Below are positions 1 to 10,822 of a stretch of 64,000 nucleotides of DNA, piece after piece. Every line of letters starts with the position of its first letter. Position 1 is the first letter of the stretch. Origin of the DNA: Jiulongibacter sp966250325 (lineage in GTDB: Bacteria > Bacteroidota > Bacteroidia > Cytophagales > Spirosomataceae); NCBI GenBank assembly GCA_966250325.1, contig CBINGY010000004.1, forward strand, positions 74,168 to 138,167, read 5' to 3'. Below the pieces are notes generated by a model. It ran no database searches, was not told where the DNA came from, and worked only from the letters and a program-made list of their open reading frames with translations. The position numbers and the translations under genes were made by a program.

Positions 1-2
1 GG

Positions 3-1316
3 CTTCTTGCTGCCCTGGGTTCTAGAGGTCAATCTGAAGTAATAAAAATCCTGAACAAAGGAAATGAACAAGACCGGATTGTGGCCGTAAGGGCACTGCG
101 TCAATACCTCAATGAAACAGAGTTTTTTGACATATTCCGCAGTCTGGTATCTGACAAATCGGCCTTTGTTAGACGGGAGGCCATTTTAGGCGTGCAGAAA
201 TATCCTTTTGATCAAACAAAGCTAATTATCAAACAATTTGCAGACCGTACACCGCCGGGTGATGTCTTTTATACGAATGCCCTGGCTTTGGTGCTGGCCG
301 GAAATCAAAATTCATTTTTTACTGAGAACAGGAGCTGGTTTGAGCACCATTTTGAGCTGGCTTTTGCTTTGTACCCTTCTGAAGCTTTGGATTATTTCGT
401 GGAAATCGCTCATAAAAGCACCGAAAACTTTGAAAAAAGAAAGAAAGCCGTCACCGCAATCGGATTTATAAAAACCCCGCAGGCTGTTAAAGCTATGTTG
501 AAACTGGCGGAATCCGAAGAAGACAAAATTGCCGAATTGGCGAAATACTGGCTCTCTTTCAGAAGCACCAACGACTGGTACGACCTCCACGATTGGAACA
601 GCATTTCTGATGAAATAGAACAACAAAAACAACTGAGTAAACTCCTGAATCAAAAGGAAATTATTCTGAACCAAAACATTGCGTACGGTGACAGAAAAAA
701 TGCGGCATCTGCCATGCTCAAATCTACTCAGGGTAGCCAAATGATTTTAGATCTGATCCAAAACTCGGGGCTTTCGGGTGATTTACTGGAGTATTGCGTG
801 CCCTTATTGAGCAATCACACTGAGCCCACAATCCGTTTTCAGGCAAAAAACCTGATGAATACCCCCGAAAACATGTACAATGCCGATGCGGTCATTAAAT
901 CAAAGGGAAATGCTGAAAACGGTCAGAGAGTTTTCAATACGTATTGTACATCCTGTCACAAAATGGGAAATATGGGGAATGAGATTGGTCCCGAATTGAC
1001 AAATATTGGCGAAAAACTGGAGAAAAAGGGTCTTTACGAAGCACTCGTCTACCCTTCGGCCTCCCTGGTTTTCGGGTACGAGACCTTCAGCATTGAAACC
1101 TTATCGGGTAACAGCCTGTATGGATTTCTTGTTGCCGAAAATGAAAAACTAATCACCCTCAAAGACCTTTCCGGAAAGCTTATTACTATTCCTCAAAAAG
1201 ACATAAAATCAAAAACGAAGGAAAAGAAAAGCGTAATGCCTACGGCGTATTCGCTTGCTGTGAAAGAATCAGAACTAACCGATTTACTGGAATTTTTAAC
1301 TCATCCGAAACAATAA
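3..1316 (+). CDS. HEAT-repeat, heme-binding CxxCH protein (C-terminal part, 5' end outside window)
   Basis: The reading frame is open to the left edge (first full codon at base 3), so this is the C-terminal part of a longer protein; a GTG at 81 is an internal Val, not a convincing start. The first two thirds are helical HEAT-like repeats. A heme c motif, CTSCH, lies at 945-959 and is followed by a GPELTNIG segment, the arrangement of the putative heme-binding domain first described in Pirellula/Verrucomicrobium (TIGR02603). Such proteins are usually periplasmic and often carry an N-terminal sugar dehydrogenase-like domain. The stop codon overlaps the next start (TAATG), so it is cotranscribed with the sugar-type genes downstream. 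Electron transfer during sugar oxidation is inferred from context only. Confidence 0.75.
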   Translation, partial: LLAALGSRGQSEVIKILNKGNEQDRIVAVRALRQYLNETEFFDIFRSLVSDKSAFVRREAILGVQKYPFDQTKLIIKQFADRTPPGDVFYTNALALVLAGNQNSFFTENRSWFEHHFELAFALYPSEALDYFVEIAHKSTENFEKRKKAVTAIGFIKTPQAVKAMLKLAESEEDKIAELAKYWLSFRSTNDWYDLHDWNSISDEIEQQKQLSKLLNQKEIILNQNIAYGDRKNAASAMLKSTQGSQMILDLIQNSGLSGDLLEYCVPLLSNHTEPTIRFQAKNLMNTPENMYNADAVIKSKGNAENGQRVFNTYCTSCHKMGNMGNEIGPELTNIGEKLEKKGLYEALVYPSASLVFGYETFSIETLSGNSLYGFLVAENEKLITLKDLSGKLITIPQKDIKSKTKEKKSVMPTAYSLAVKESELTDLLEFLTHPKQ

Positions 1317-2335
1317 TGCAACAAGTACCCATAAAAACCACCGTAGTTGGCTCCTGGCCGTTCCCGGGATGGCTCGAATTCGCCTCCCAGAATCTGGGGC
1401 AGTTTGGCCTTGCAGATATCTCAGAAATGATTGACGACGCTGTTCAAGTAGCTATTCAGGATCAGCTGGAAGGTGGACTTGATGTGATTACCGACGGGGA
1501 GCAAACCCGCCTCGATTTCAACCTTTCCTTTTACGGTTTCATTGACGGCATTCAGCCAAATCATCAGGAAACCCGCAGGTTTGGCCCGCCGGCTCATGAT
1601 CAAAGAGGAAAACATACCATTATTTCGCCGCTAAAAGCTCCGCGTGGGCTGGGTGTGGTAGAGGAGTTTCTCAGACTTAAAAAATTTGCTCCTCCGGGAA
1701 AAATATTGAAGGCTTCCATTCCGGGGCCTTATACTTTATCGGGGAGATTATTGCCCGGGGAAATCTATAAAGATCGCTGGGAAATCACCGAAACCTTACT
1801 TCCGCTGGTTTCCCGTGAGCTCGAAATGCTGGTTGAAGCCGGAGCCGAGGAAATCTGTATTGATGAACCTTCGATGTCTTGCTACGCCCATAAGGAAGAT
1901 ACCCGGCGTTTTGTTGATATTTTCAATCGTACCGTCAAAAATATTGTAGGAAAAACCCGTGTGGGCACCCACCTCTGTTTTGGAAATTACAAAGGACGCT
2001 CGGTGGGTAAAAAATCCATTGCACCCATGCTGCCTGACTTCCTGGATCTCACTGTTGACGAGCTACATACCGAAATGTGTGTACTCAATTTTGCCGAGCT
2101 TCATCTGTTGGAACAATTTGCCGAAAAAATGGATGTAGCTGTAGGCGTTATCGATGTCAAAAGCTATTACATTGAAACTGTGGATGATGTCAAAGATCGT
2201 ATTCGTCAATGCCTGAAATACGTGCCTGCAGAAAAGCTGGCCGTGGCTCCGGATTGTGGATTGTCACAAACTGCCCGCTGGGCATCCAAACAAAAGATTG
2301 CCAATATGTGCAAGGCTGCTGCCGAAATGAGGTAA
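1316..2335 (+). CDS. Core-MetE-like protein (cobalamin-independent methionine synthase C-terminal domain family)
   Basis: The 339-residue protein matches only the C-terminal catalytic barrel of MetE, whereas the full enzyme is about 750 residues with an N-terminal folate-binding domain. Zinc ligands of the family can be followed: His219 and Cys221 in the HLC motif, a Glu at 249 or 253, and Cys314 in PDCGL. The N-terminus has the typical GSWPFP motif and the acidic DGEQ segment. Family members move a methyl group to a thiol. Because it sits in an operon of sugar-type genes and overlaps the upstream stop by one base, its true donor and acceptor are unclear; methionine synthesis is not assured. 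Family assignment is firm, substrate is unknown. Confidence 0.8.
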   Translation: MQQVPIKTTVVGSWPFPGWLEFASQNLGQFGLADISEMIDDAVQVAIQDQLEGGLDVITDGEQTRLDFNLSFYGFIDGIQPNHQETRRFGPPAHDQRGKHTIISPLKAPRGLGVVEEFLRLKKFAPPGKILKASIPGPYTLSGRLLPGEIYKDRWEITETLLPLVSRELEMLVEAGAEEICIDEPSMSCYAHKEDTRRFVDIFNRTVKNIVGKTRVGTHLCFGNYKGRSVGKKSIAPMLPDFLDLTVDELHTEMCVLNFAELHLLEQFAEKMDVAVGVIDVKSYYIETVDDVKDRIRQCLKYVPAEKLAVAPDCGLSQTARWASKQKIANMCKAAAEMR

Positions 2336-2338
2336 GAT

Positions 2339-3178
2339 ATGATTATACCCAAACAAAAGAACGAAACTTTACTGGCTGATATTCAGTCTTTTTCATCAGA
2401 GAATGCATTCAAAGTCTGGTGGCTGGGTCAAAGTGGTTTTTTGCTTAAATACAAATCAGAAACGCTGCTTTTTGACCCCTACCTTTCAGATTCTTTGTCA
2501 AAGAAATACGAACGTACCGATAAACCGCATGTACGTATGAGCGAGCGGGTGATTGCTCCTGAACTACTTTCAACGATTGATGTGGTAACCAGCAGTCACA
2601 ATCACACAGACCACCTGGATGCCGAAACCTTGCTACCTGTTTTTGACCAAAACCCCGACGTCCATTTTATTTTTCCGGCTGCAAATCAGGACTTTATTCA
2701 AAAAAGACTCGGTAGAGATATAAAAAATTCTACGGGTCTCACTCAGTTTGAATCGGTTAAAACCGGAGAATTTGAAATAAAAGCCTTACCTGCCGCTCAC
2801 AATGATATGGATAAAGACACTGCAGGCAGGTGTCATTTTCTAAGCTTCGTTGTGAGATTTGGAGACTTTACGGTTTACCATTCTGGCGATACCCTTTGGT
2901 ACTCCGGTCTGGATGAGTTCTTGAAAAACGAGCAACTTGACCTGGCTTTTTTACCTATCAATGGAAATAAACCCGAACGCCGTATAGCCGGTAATCTGAA
3001 TTTCCGCGAAGCGGCAGAATTGGGGAAAATTGCCGATATTCAATGCGTTATCCCGCATCATTATCACCTGTTTGAGTTTAATACAGAAGACCCTCAAAAT
3101 TTCAGGGATGCCTGCCTGAAAACGGGCACACCGTTTAGGATTCTGGAATTAGGCGAAGGAGCTGAGTTTTCAAAATGA
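2339..3178 (+). CDS. UlaG-like MBL-fold metal-dependent hydrolase
   Basis: A 279-residue metallo-beta-lactamase-fold protein without a signal peptide. The metal-binding motif HNHTDH is at residues 87-92, and later ligands fit AAHND (about 151) and HSGDT (about 182). The opening WLGQSGFLL and DPYLSD segments are typical of the UlaG group, which includes L-ascorbate-6-phosphate lactonase and many uncharacterised hydrolases. It begins 3 bases after the upstream stop, inside an apparent carbohydrate operon, so hydrolysis of a sugar lactone is a reasonable but unproved guess. Confidence 0.8.
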   Translation: MIIPKQKNETLLADIQSFSSENAFKVWWLGQSGFLLKYKSETLLFDPYLSDSLSKKYERTDKPHVRMSERVIAPELLSTIDVVTSSHNHTDHLDAETLLPVFDQNPDVHFIFPAANQDFIQKRLGRDIKNSTGLTQFESVKTGEFEIKALPAAHNDMDKDTAGRCHFLSFVVRFGDFTVYHSGDTLWYSGLDEFLKNEQLDLAFLPINGNKPERRIAGNLNFREAAELGKIADIQCVIPHHYHLFEFNTEDPQNFRDACLKTGTPFRILELGEGAEFSK

Positions 3179-3207
3179 AAGAATTGACCCGTTGAAATAA
3201 TGCCTAT

Positions 3208-4122
3208 ATGAAAAGAAGAGATTTTGTTGCATCCATACCTTTGGCGGCGGTCTTAACAAAAATTGACCCGCTAATAAACGGATTTCCGCTAAGCAGTAAT
3301 TCCTACAATTGGACCACTTTCTATGCACGAGAAGGAAAAAATTGGGGTGAAAATCCCGAGGCAGACATGGCTGAATATGCCAAAACCGGCCTTCAGGCAT
3401 ATGAGCCAAGCTTAAGCTCAGTGGATCAGGCCAAGGCCCTTATTGCTGCTATGAAGAAGCATGGCATTCAAATGCCATCTGTTTACATTGGAAGCGTACT
3501 TCACGATAAGGCAGAGATAGAAAACAGCCTCGAAAACGTAAGAGCTATTGCCGAAACCATAGCCAAATACCAAACGAAAATAATAGTCACAAATCCCAAT
3601 CCTATTGCCTGGGGTACCGATGCCCTCAAAAGTGATGAGCAATTAAAATGGCAGGCAGAAGCTCTGGAGAAACTTGGAAAATCCCTGAAATCAATGGGAA
3701 TAACACTCGCATACCACACCCACGATCCTGAATTTAAAGCCGGTGCACGGGAGTTTCATCACATGCTGCAAAACACCTCGGCAGAACATCTGAAATTTTG
3801 CATGGATGTGCATTGGATTTACAGAGGGTCATCAAATTCGCAGCTTGCCGTTTTTGATGTTCTGAAAATGTATGGACATCGTATTGCAGAGCTACATGTA
3901 CGGCAGTCTGTCAACGGTATCTGGCAGGAAGTTTTCACCGAAACGGGAGATATTGATTATAGACGTTTTGCCGAAGAGTTACTCAAAACCAAGGTGCGGC
4001 CTCACCTGGTAATAGAGCAATGTCTGGAGAAAGGCTCTCCACATACCACGGATGCCTTAAACGCTCATATACAGGATAAAGCCGTCATGGAAAAAACATT
4101 TAAACACATATTACAATCTTAG
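3208..4122 (+). CDS. Secreted sugar phosphate isomerase/epimerase (xylose isomerase-like TIM barrel)
   Basis: The 304-residue protein opens with a Tat-like signal (MKRRDF followed by a hydrophobic stretch). The body is an AP-endonuclease-2/xylose-isomerase-type TIM barrel: metal-site residues fit the YHTHDPEF segment, the CMDVHW segment, ELHVRQ, and the late VIEQC strand. Members isomerise or epimerise sugars and polyols or are lyases of 3-keto sugars; the substrate cannot be read from sequence. The gap to the next oxidoreductase is 3 bases, pointing to a shared pathway of oxidation and isomerisation, probably partly in the periplasm. Confidence 0.8.
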   Translation: MKRRDFVASIPLAAVLTKIDPLINGFPLSSNSYNWTTFYAREGKNWGENPEADMAEYAKTGLQAYEPSLSSVDQAKALIAAMKKHGIQMPSVYIGSVLHDKAEIENSLENVRAIAETIAKYQTKIIVTNPNPIAWGTDALKSDEQLKWQAEALEKLGKSLKSMGITLAYHTHDPEFKAGAREFHHMLQNTSAEHLKFCMDVHWIYRGSSNSQLAVFDVLKMYGHRIAELHVRQSVNGIWQEVFTETGDIDYRRFAEELLKTKVRPHLVIEQCLEKGSPHTTDALNAHIQDKAVMEKTFKHILQS

Positions 4123-4125
4123 ATT

Positions 4126-5328
<1,203 letters not shown>

Positions 5329-5329
5329 T

Positions 5330-6718
5330 ATGAAAAACAGAAGAGACTTTATCAAAAAACTGGGCGGTACCGCTGCAGGACTGGCTCTGGGAGCTTCGGC
5401 TCAGGCAGAAGGCCATTTCATTGAGCATAGAAGAATGATTTCAAAAATCAAATCTGCCGCAAATGACAAAATACAGATTGGCTTGATAGGCTCAGGCATT
5501 ATCGGGCACTACGACACCGATACCGCTCTGAAAGTGGAGGGCGTAGAGCTGGTGGCCGTTTGCGATCTCTACACCGGCCGCCTGGAGAGGGCCCGCGAAA
5601 AATGGGGAAACCAGATTTTCACTACCCGGGATTACAGAGAACTGCTGGCCCGGCCCGAAATAGACGCCGTACTCATCTGCACACCCGATCACTGGCATCA
5701 GAAGATTGCGATCGATGCCATGAAGGCCGGTAAACACGTATATTGCGAAAAACCGATGATTCAGAAAATTGCAGAAGGTAAGGCTCTGGTGGATGTTCAG
5801 AAGCAAACGGGCAAAGTATTTCAGGTAGGAAGCCAGCGGGCCAGCTCAGTGGCCATTCATGAAGCCAAAAAAATTCTGGAAAGCGGTGAAATTGGTGAGC
5901 TCACCTATGTGGATGCCTACTGCGACCGCTCCGATGCACGAGGTGCCTGGCAATATTCCATCCCGTTGGATGCTTCACCGGAGACCGTTGACTTTGACAG
6001 CTTTCTGGGACAGGCCCCAAAAGTCCCTTTTAGTACCGAGCGGTTTTTCAGGTGGCGTAATTACAAAGACTATGGCACCGGGGCGGCTGGAGACCTCATT
6101 GTTCATTTGCTTACAGGCATACATACTTTGACTGGTTCTATTGGGCCAAACCGAATCTTTTCTTTAGCCGAGCTCAATTATTGGAAGGATGGCAGAGATG
6201 CCTTTGACCTCATAAATGCGGTAATGGATTATCCGCAGGGCAAAACCCACCCCGCCTTTCAGGTAATTACCCGCGTAAACCTGGCAGATGGTGACGGTAA
6301 TGGAGGTTTTGGCATCAAAATGATAGGAACAGAAGGTGTTATAGATATTGGCTGGAACGAATTCACAGTGCGAACCCTCAAACGTCACTCTGCCCCGGGC
6401 TTCGACGGTTACGATTCCTTCGATAGTTTTTCTGCCAAACAGAAAGAGGAATTCAGGAAGTGGTATGCCTCCAAATATGGTGATGCAGAAGTAGGCTACA
6501 CCCGAAATAAAGAAACACGTTTTGACCCTCCAGCCGGATACGATGACCGTCTGGATCACATGATTGTCTTTTTCAACGCTATCAGAGGCAAAGGGCAGAT
6601 TCTGGAAGATGCATCCTTCGGCTTTAGAACCGCAGCTCCTTCAATCGCCTGCAATCTCAGTGCTGAAAAAAAAGCACCCGTTTTATGGGATCCGGTGAAA
6701 ATGGCTATCATAGGGTAG
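5330..6718 (+). CDS. Tat-secreted Gfo/Idh/MocA family oxidoreductase
   Basis: A 462-residue protein with a clear Tat signal (NRRDFIKK then a Gly/Ala-rich hydrophobic segment). The NAD(P)-binding motif GSGIIG is at residues 54-59 and the EKP motif at 140-142. These features mark a secreted glucose-fructose-oxidoreductase-like enzyme, typically with tightly bound cofactor. It is the last gene of the operon beginning before the left edge. The pairing of a cytoplasmic and an exported member of the same family suggests successive oxidation and reduction of a glycoside or polyol; that is an inference. Confidence 0.85.
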   Translation: MKNRRDFIKKLGGTAAGLALGASAQAEGHFIEHRRMISKIKSAANDKIQIGLIGSGIIGHYDTDTALKVEGVELVAVCDLYTGRLERAREKWGNQIFTTRDYRELLARPEIDAVLICTPDHWHQKIAIDAMKAGKHVYCEKPMIQKIAEGKALVDVQKQTGKVFQVGSQRASSVAIHEAKKILESGEIGELTYVDAYCDRSDARGAWQYSIPLDASPETVDFDSFLGQAPKVPFSTERFFRWRNYKDYGTGAAGDLIVHLLTGIHTLTGSIGPNRIFSLAELNYWKDGRDAFDLINAVMDYPQGKTHPAFQVITRVNLADGDGNGGFGIKMIGTEGVIDIGWNEFTVRTLKRHSAPGFDGYDSFDSFSAKQKEEFRKWYASKYGDAEVGYTRNKETRFDPPAGYDDRLDHMIVFFNAIRGKGQILEDASFGFRTAAPSIACNLSAEKKAPVLWDPVKMAIIG

Positions 6719-6775
6719 TCGTGTCCTCTAGCCAATAATAATTTTTTTATAGAGGATTTTTCTATAATTTCCTGA

Positions 6776-8737
6776 ATGATTTACGTGAAGAAATCCACTT
6801 ATCTAATCCTGATTGTTCTTTTTTCTAGTTGTCAGGTTGTTCTGGCAAGTTTTCCAGATTATGGGCAAGTACGGCCGGAAGATTTCAATCCCGAACTTAA
6901 CAGTACTGAAAAAGATGGAGTTGCGGTAATCTTAAGTAAGGAAGGTTCTATAAGAGTAGAAAAGCGTGGGGATGGAAGATTTTTTGTTCGAAAAGTAGAG
7001 TCTATTAAATTTTTGATTCTTAAGAAAGGTGGGGTGAATCTGGGTACGCAAACTTTTAGAACTAATTCACGCGAGGATGTAGCTTTTTTATACGCTGCAA
7101 CGCATAATCTGGAGAATGGTAAGGTGGAAAGTGAGGAGATAAAAAAAGAAAATCTTATAAGAGAAAGTTTGACGTGGTCTAGATCGAAGTACACCATGAA
7201 CTTCACAAATGTTAAAGTCGGCAGCATACTGGAAATGACTTTGAGCAGGTCATTTTATTCCAGTGGATATGCTCCGATTTATGAATGGAATCTTCAGGAT
7301 AACTATCCAGTAATTATCAACAAACTTAATTTTTATTATCCCACAGGTATAAACTTTAAGGTAATGGTCTCAAAAGTAAATCATCAATCGGATGTTTATT
7401 TTGCCAATGATATTGCTGAAACCAAAAAAGGGATTAACTCGGTTGCATGGGAACTGAAACACGTTCCTGCAGTAAAAATGGAGACCTTCTTGCCTGGAGG
7501 ACAAAAGCCGTCGATGACCATAACTTTTGAAATGACAGAGTTGGCAGAAGGAATGAGTAACAGAGTAAAATTAAACGGAACTTGGAATGATGTCGATAGG
7601 TCATTGAAAGAATTCTATGGATGGGGTCGTCAGCGGAAGGGTTTGCGTCTATTCTCAAAGATTGCTGAAAATTTTAACGGAAGCGATTCTGATGAAATTA
7701 AGTTAGAGAGGGCCTATGACTATTTTACCTCCGAGTTTAGTTGGGATGGAGACCACAGTTTGCAAATTGCTGAGGATATTAAAGAAGTTTACACTGAAAA
7801 ACGCGGCAATTCGTCGGAGCTGAATATACTTTTCCTTGATTTATTGGAAAGTTGCGGTATTGAAGCAAATCCAGTCTTAATCGGAACCCGAAGCCATGCC
7901 TTTGTAGATACATTAAATCCACTCATTGGAGCCTTTAATCATACCATCTTAGCTGTAAGGTACAAGGGAAAAAGAATTTTTGTTGATACTACCGACCCTG
8001 AACTCCCCCTGGGTACTTTACCATTTGAAAGTAGCGTTTCTGTTGGGAGAATTTATGAAGGTGGAGAGGGTAAGTTTGTTCCTGTTACCTCAGAAGGAAT
8101 ACTCACTATATTTTGGGAGGAGGAATCAACTTTTGATATCAACAACAGTTCAATGTTTTCAAAACTACGGCAAAGTCAATCAGGCCTTGCTGGACTTGAA
8201 GCCCGTAGGAAATTGAAGAGTCTAACCTATGATCAAATAAAAGATTTAATGGTAAGGAATATTTTTAGTGATGTTGAACTTCAAGAGTTCATCATTAATG
8301 GACGTGATAAAGAAGATGAGCCATTGGTTATGGAGTTTGAAGTGGTACAGGACGAAAGTTTATTTTTTGAAGATTATATTTATGTTACTCCTTTTTCTGA
8401 GAGTTACATGTTAAAAAACCCTTTTATTGAAACCGAAAGGGAAAATGACATTGATTTTGTCTTTAAAGTCAATACAAGTCAATCATTAAAATACAAAATT
8501 CCTGAAGGCTACGAAGTAGAGTCCATGCCTGAATCATTAAATCTAACGTTAGAAGGAGGAGGAGGCCGATTTACCTTTTCATCTGAAAAAATAGGGGATT
8601 CGGCAGTTTTAGTTTCAAGGTTGGTGGTTTCAAAAACCTATTTTTTCGTCAATCAATATCCGGTTTTAAGAGAATTTTTTGATAGAGTAGTGCAGAAGCA
8701 CGCAGAGCAGTTGATTTTAAGGCGGTTGGATAGATAA
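6776..8737 (+). CDS. DUF3857 / transglutaminase-like secreted protein, active Cys replaced by Ser
   Basis: A 653-residue exported protein (N-terminal hydrophobic signal to about residue 25) with an N-terminal DUF3857 beta domain and a central transglutaminase-like domain. Where active relatives have RGDCKEL, this protein has RGNSSEL, so the nucleophile Cys is Ser346; His389 and Asp404 are kept. The C-terminus has a DUF3858-like beta domain and ends in a VQKHAEQ segment shared with the next gene. By eye the gene is clearly more AT-rich than its neighbours, which may mean a separate origin. Likely a periplasmic binding or assembly protein, not a peptidase or cross-linker. Confidence 0.8.
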   Translation: MIYVKKSTYLILIVLFSSCQVVLASFPDYGQVRPEDFNPELNSTEKDGVAVILSKEGSIRVEKRGDGRFFVRKVESIKFLILKKGGVNLGTQTFRTNSREDVAFLYAATHNLENGKVESEEIKKENLIRESLTWSRSKYTMNFTNVKVGSILEMTLSRSFYSSGYAPIYEWNLQDNYPVIINKLNFYYPTGINFKVMVSKVNHQSDVYFANDIAETKKGINSVAWELKHVPAVKMETFLPGGQKPSMTITFEMTELAEGMSNRVKLNGTWNDVDRSLKEFYGWGRQRKGLRLFSKIAENFNGSDSDEIKLERAYDYFTSEFSWDGDHSLQIAEDIKEVYTEKRGNSSELNILFLDLLESCGIEANPVLIGTRSHAFVDTLNPLIGAFNHTILAVRYKGKRIFVDTTDPELPLGTLPFESSVSVGRIYEGGEGKFVPVTSEGILTIFWEEESTFDINNSSMFSKLRQSQSGLAGLEARRKLKSLTYDQIKDLMVRNIFSDVELQEFIINGRDKEDEPLVMEFEVVQDESLFFEDYIYVTPFSESYMLKNPFIETERENDIDFVFKVNTSQSLKYKIPEGYEVESMPESLNLTLEGGGGRFTFSSEKIGDSAVLVSRLVVSKTYFFVNQYPVLREFFDRVVQKHAEQLILRRLDR

Positions 8738-8845
8738 TTTGATTCAACGAAACAGGTCTATACTCCCATTGATATTTTTCTTTCAAAGGTAGATTCCTTA
8801 TTTTTAGCACGATTTCTGCAACACAACGGAAAAATAACTATTCCC

Positions 8846-10822
8846 ATGCGTACACACACTCTTCTCTTTTCTTTCCTTCTTCTTTCTTTTTTCAGTTTCG
8901 GTCAGGGTCCATTAAAATTTGGTGAGATTAATTCATCAGCCTTTCAGGCAGATTATTCTTCGCTGGATACTTCGGCAAGTATGATTGTGACGTATGATTA
9001 CGGACAAACTGATTTCGTTTATTCACCCAGCCGCGGATTTGAAATGGAAACCATCATTCATGTCAGAAAGCACCTTTTAAAGAAAAGTGCCCTCTCTGCA
9101 GCCATCATTTCTATCCCTTTTTATCGGGGGAGTGCTGCCTCGGGCGAGGTTATTTCCCGAATTAAAGCAAATACCTATAATCTCGAAAACGGGAAGGTAG
9201 TGACCACCGAATTATCAAAAAAGGAGTTTTTTGAAGAGCGTGTTGATGACGATTACGTGCAGAAGAAGCTTTCATTGAATAATGTGAAAGAGGGGTCAAT
9301 CATTGAATATACCTACATGCGTACCACCCCATTGAATACCTTCAACAAGCCCAAAGCCTGGTATTTTCAAACAGATGTACCGGTCGTATGGAGCGAGTAT
9401 AATATTACCATTCCCTCGTATTTCTTCTATCAGATAATTTTAGGAGGGTATTTGCCGCTAAAAGTGAATCAGAGAGAAACGGTAAATTATAGTATTCCGG
9501 GTACCAGTTTAGGTACACAGGCTATGAGGTACCGGTTTGGAATAGCCAATGCACCGGCGTTCAAGGATGAATCTTTTATTTCTTCTGAAAAAGACTATGT
9601 CTCGAAAGTTGATTTTGAGTTGTCTTCCATCGAATTTCCAGGGCAGCCTGTAAAGAACTTTAATACCACCTGGGAAGAGCTTGACCAAACACTCATCACG
9701 TCTGAAAAGTGGTCGGTAGGTTTCAAAACTCCCTCATTTCTTTCAGATCTGGGCAAAGAATTTAAGCAAATCGAAAACGAAGAGGAGCGGGTGAAAAAAA
9801 TTCATGCGTATCTGGTGAAGAACTTTAAATGGGACGAATACGTAGGATTATGGCCCACTGAAACCCCGAAAAAGACCTTTGATCAGCGGAAAGGCTCAGC
9901 TACTGACCTAAATCTGCTTGCGGTTTCTCTTCTCAGAAGTAGCGGTATCCAGGCCAATCCTGTCATTTTGAGTACCCGCTCCAATGGGAAAATAAACACG
10001 ATTTATCCGCTTCTTGACCGCTTCAATTATACCATGGCGGTAGCTCATGTAGGCGATCGCAAAATTCTATTTGACATTACCGAGCCCCTGCTGCCACCGG
10101 GATTGATACCTCAGCGTTGCTTTGGTGGTCAGGGACGCGAAATCAACGAAGCGGGCGGTGCATTCATTGATCTGAAACTGACAGCCGGATACAGCGAATA
10201 CGAGGAGATAGAGGCTGAAATTTCTCCGGAAGACGGCCAATTATCAGGTACGTATAAAATAATTTCAGCAGGTTTTAGTGAGCATGCTTTGCGTAAACAA
10301 TTCAATCAGCTAGGTCAGAAAGAGTTTGAAGACGGACTAAGAAAAGCACATGCCGAGTGGGAAATTTCTGACATAAAGTTTGAGAATATCGAGGATGTCT
10401 CGAAACAAACTTCGCTTTCCTACAAATTCTCCAAAGAAGAAGGCGGCGTAATGCCCGATATGATTTACCTCACACCGCTCATAGCCGGTAGTATCAAAGA
10501 GAATATTTTCAAAAGCGATAAACGACTTTATCCCATTGATTTTGGTCATGAAACCAATCTGGCCGTAAAAGTAAGCTACACGATTCCTGCAGGATTTGCC
10601 GTAGAAGAAATGCCGAAATCTGCCACTGTGAATCTTCCTGAAAAAGGGGGGAAGTTCATGTTTGTTTGTCAGCAGGCTGATAATAGAATCACGGTACTTT
10701 CAAGAATTTCGCTTACCCAGGCTGTTTACCCGGCAGAAAGCTTTGTAAGTCTGAAAGAGTTTTACGAATTAATCGTTCAGAAGCATGCCGAGCAAATTGT
10801 ATTAAAACGCATCGAAGAATAA
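8846..10822 (+). CDS. DUF3857 / transglutaminase-like secreted protein, catalytic residues lost
   Basis: A 658-residue paralogue of the preceding gene with a signal peptide ending near GQGP. It has the same order of domains: DUF3857, transglutaminase-like, C-terminal beta domain ending with VQKHAEQ. The transglutaminase motif reads KGSATDLN, placing Ala352 at the Cys position, and the His position is Tyr395; only Asp410 is kept. It is therefore expected to be catalytically dead. The stop codon overlaps the next start by one base (TAATG), so the two are cotranslated and may form a complex. Confidence 0.8.
   Translation: MRTHTLLFSFLLLSFFSFGQGPLKFGEINSSAFQADYSSLDTSASMIVTYDYGQTDFVYSPSRGFEMETIIHVRKHLLKKSALSAAIISIPFYRGSAASGEVISRIKANTYNLENGKVVTTELSKKEFFEERVDDDYVQKKLSLNNVKEGSIIEYTYMRTTPLNTFNKPKAWYFQTDVPVVWSEYNITIPSYFFYQIILGGYLPLKVNQRETVNYSIPGTSLGTQAMRYRFGIANAPAFKDESFISSEKDYVSKVDFELSSIEFPGQPVKNFNTTWEELDQTLITSEKWSVGFKTPSFLSDLGKEFKQIENEEERVKKIHAYLVKNFKWDEYVGLWPTETPKKTFDQRKGSATDLNLLAVSLLRSSGIQANPVILSTRSNGKINTIYPLLDRFNYTMAVAHVGDRKILFDITEPLLPPGLIPQRCFGGQGREINEAGGAFIDLKLTAGYSEYEEIEAEISPEDGQLSGTYKIISAGFSEHALRKQFNQLGQKEFEDGLRKAHAEWEISDIKFENIEDVSKQTSLSYKFSKEEGGVMPDMIYLTPLIAGSIKENIFKSDKRLYPIDFGHETNLAVKVSYTIPAGFAVEEMPKSATVNLPEKGGKFMFVCQQADNRITVLSRISLTQAVYPAESFVSLKEFYELIVQKHAEQIVLKRIEE

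Noticed and set aside
6719..6775. Hairpin after the Gfo/Idh/MocA gene as a terminator
   Set aside because: Stems are short and AT-only with no proper T-tract on the plus strand.
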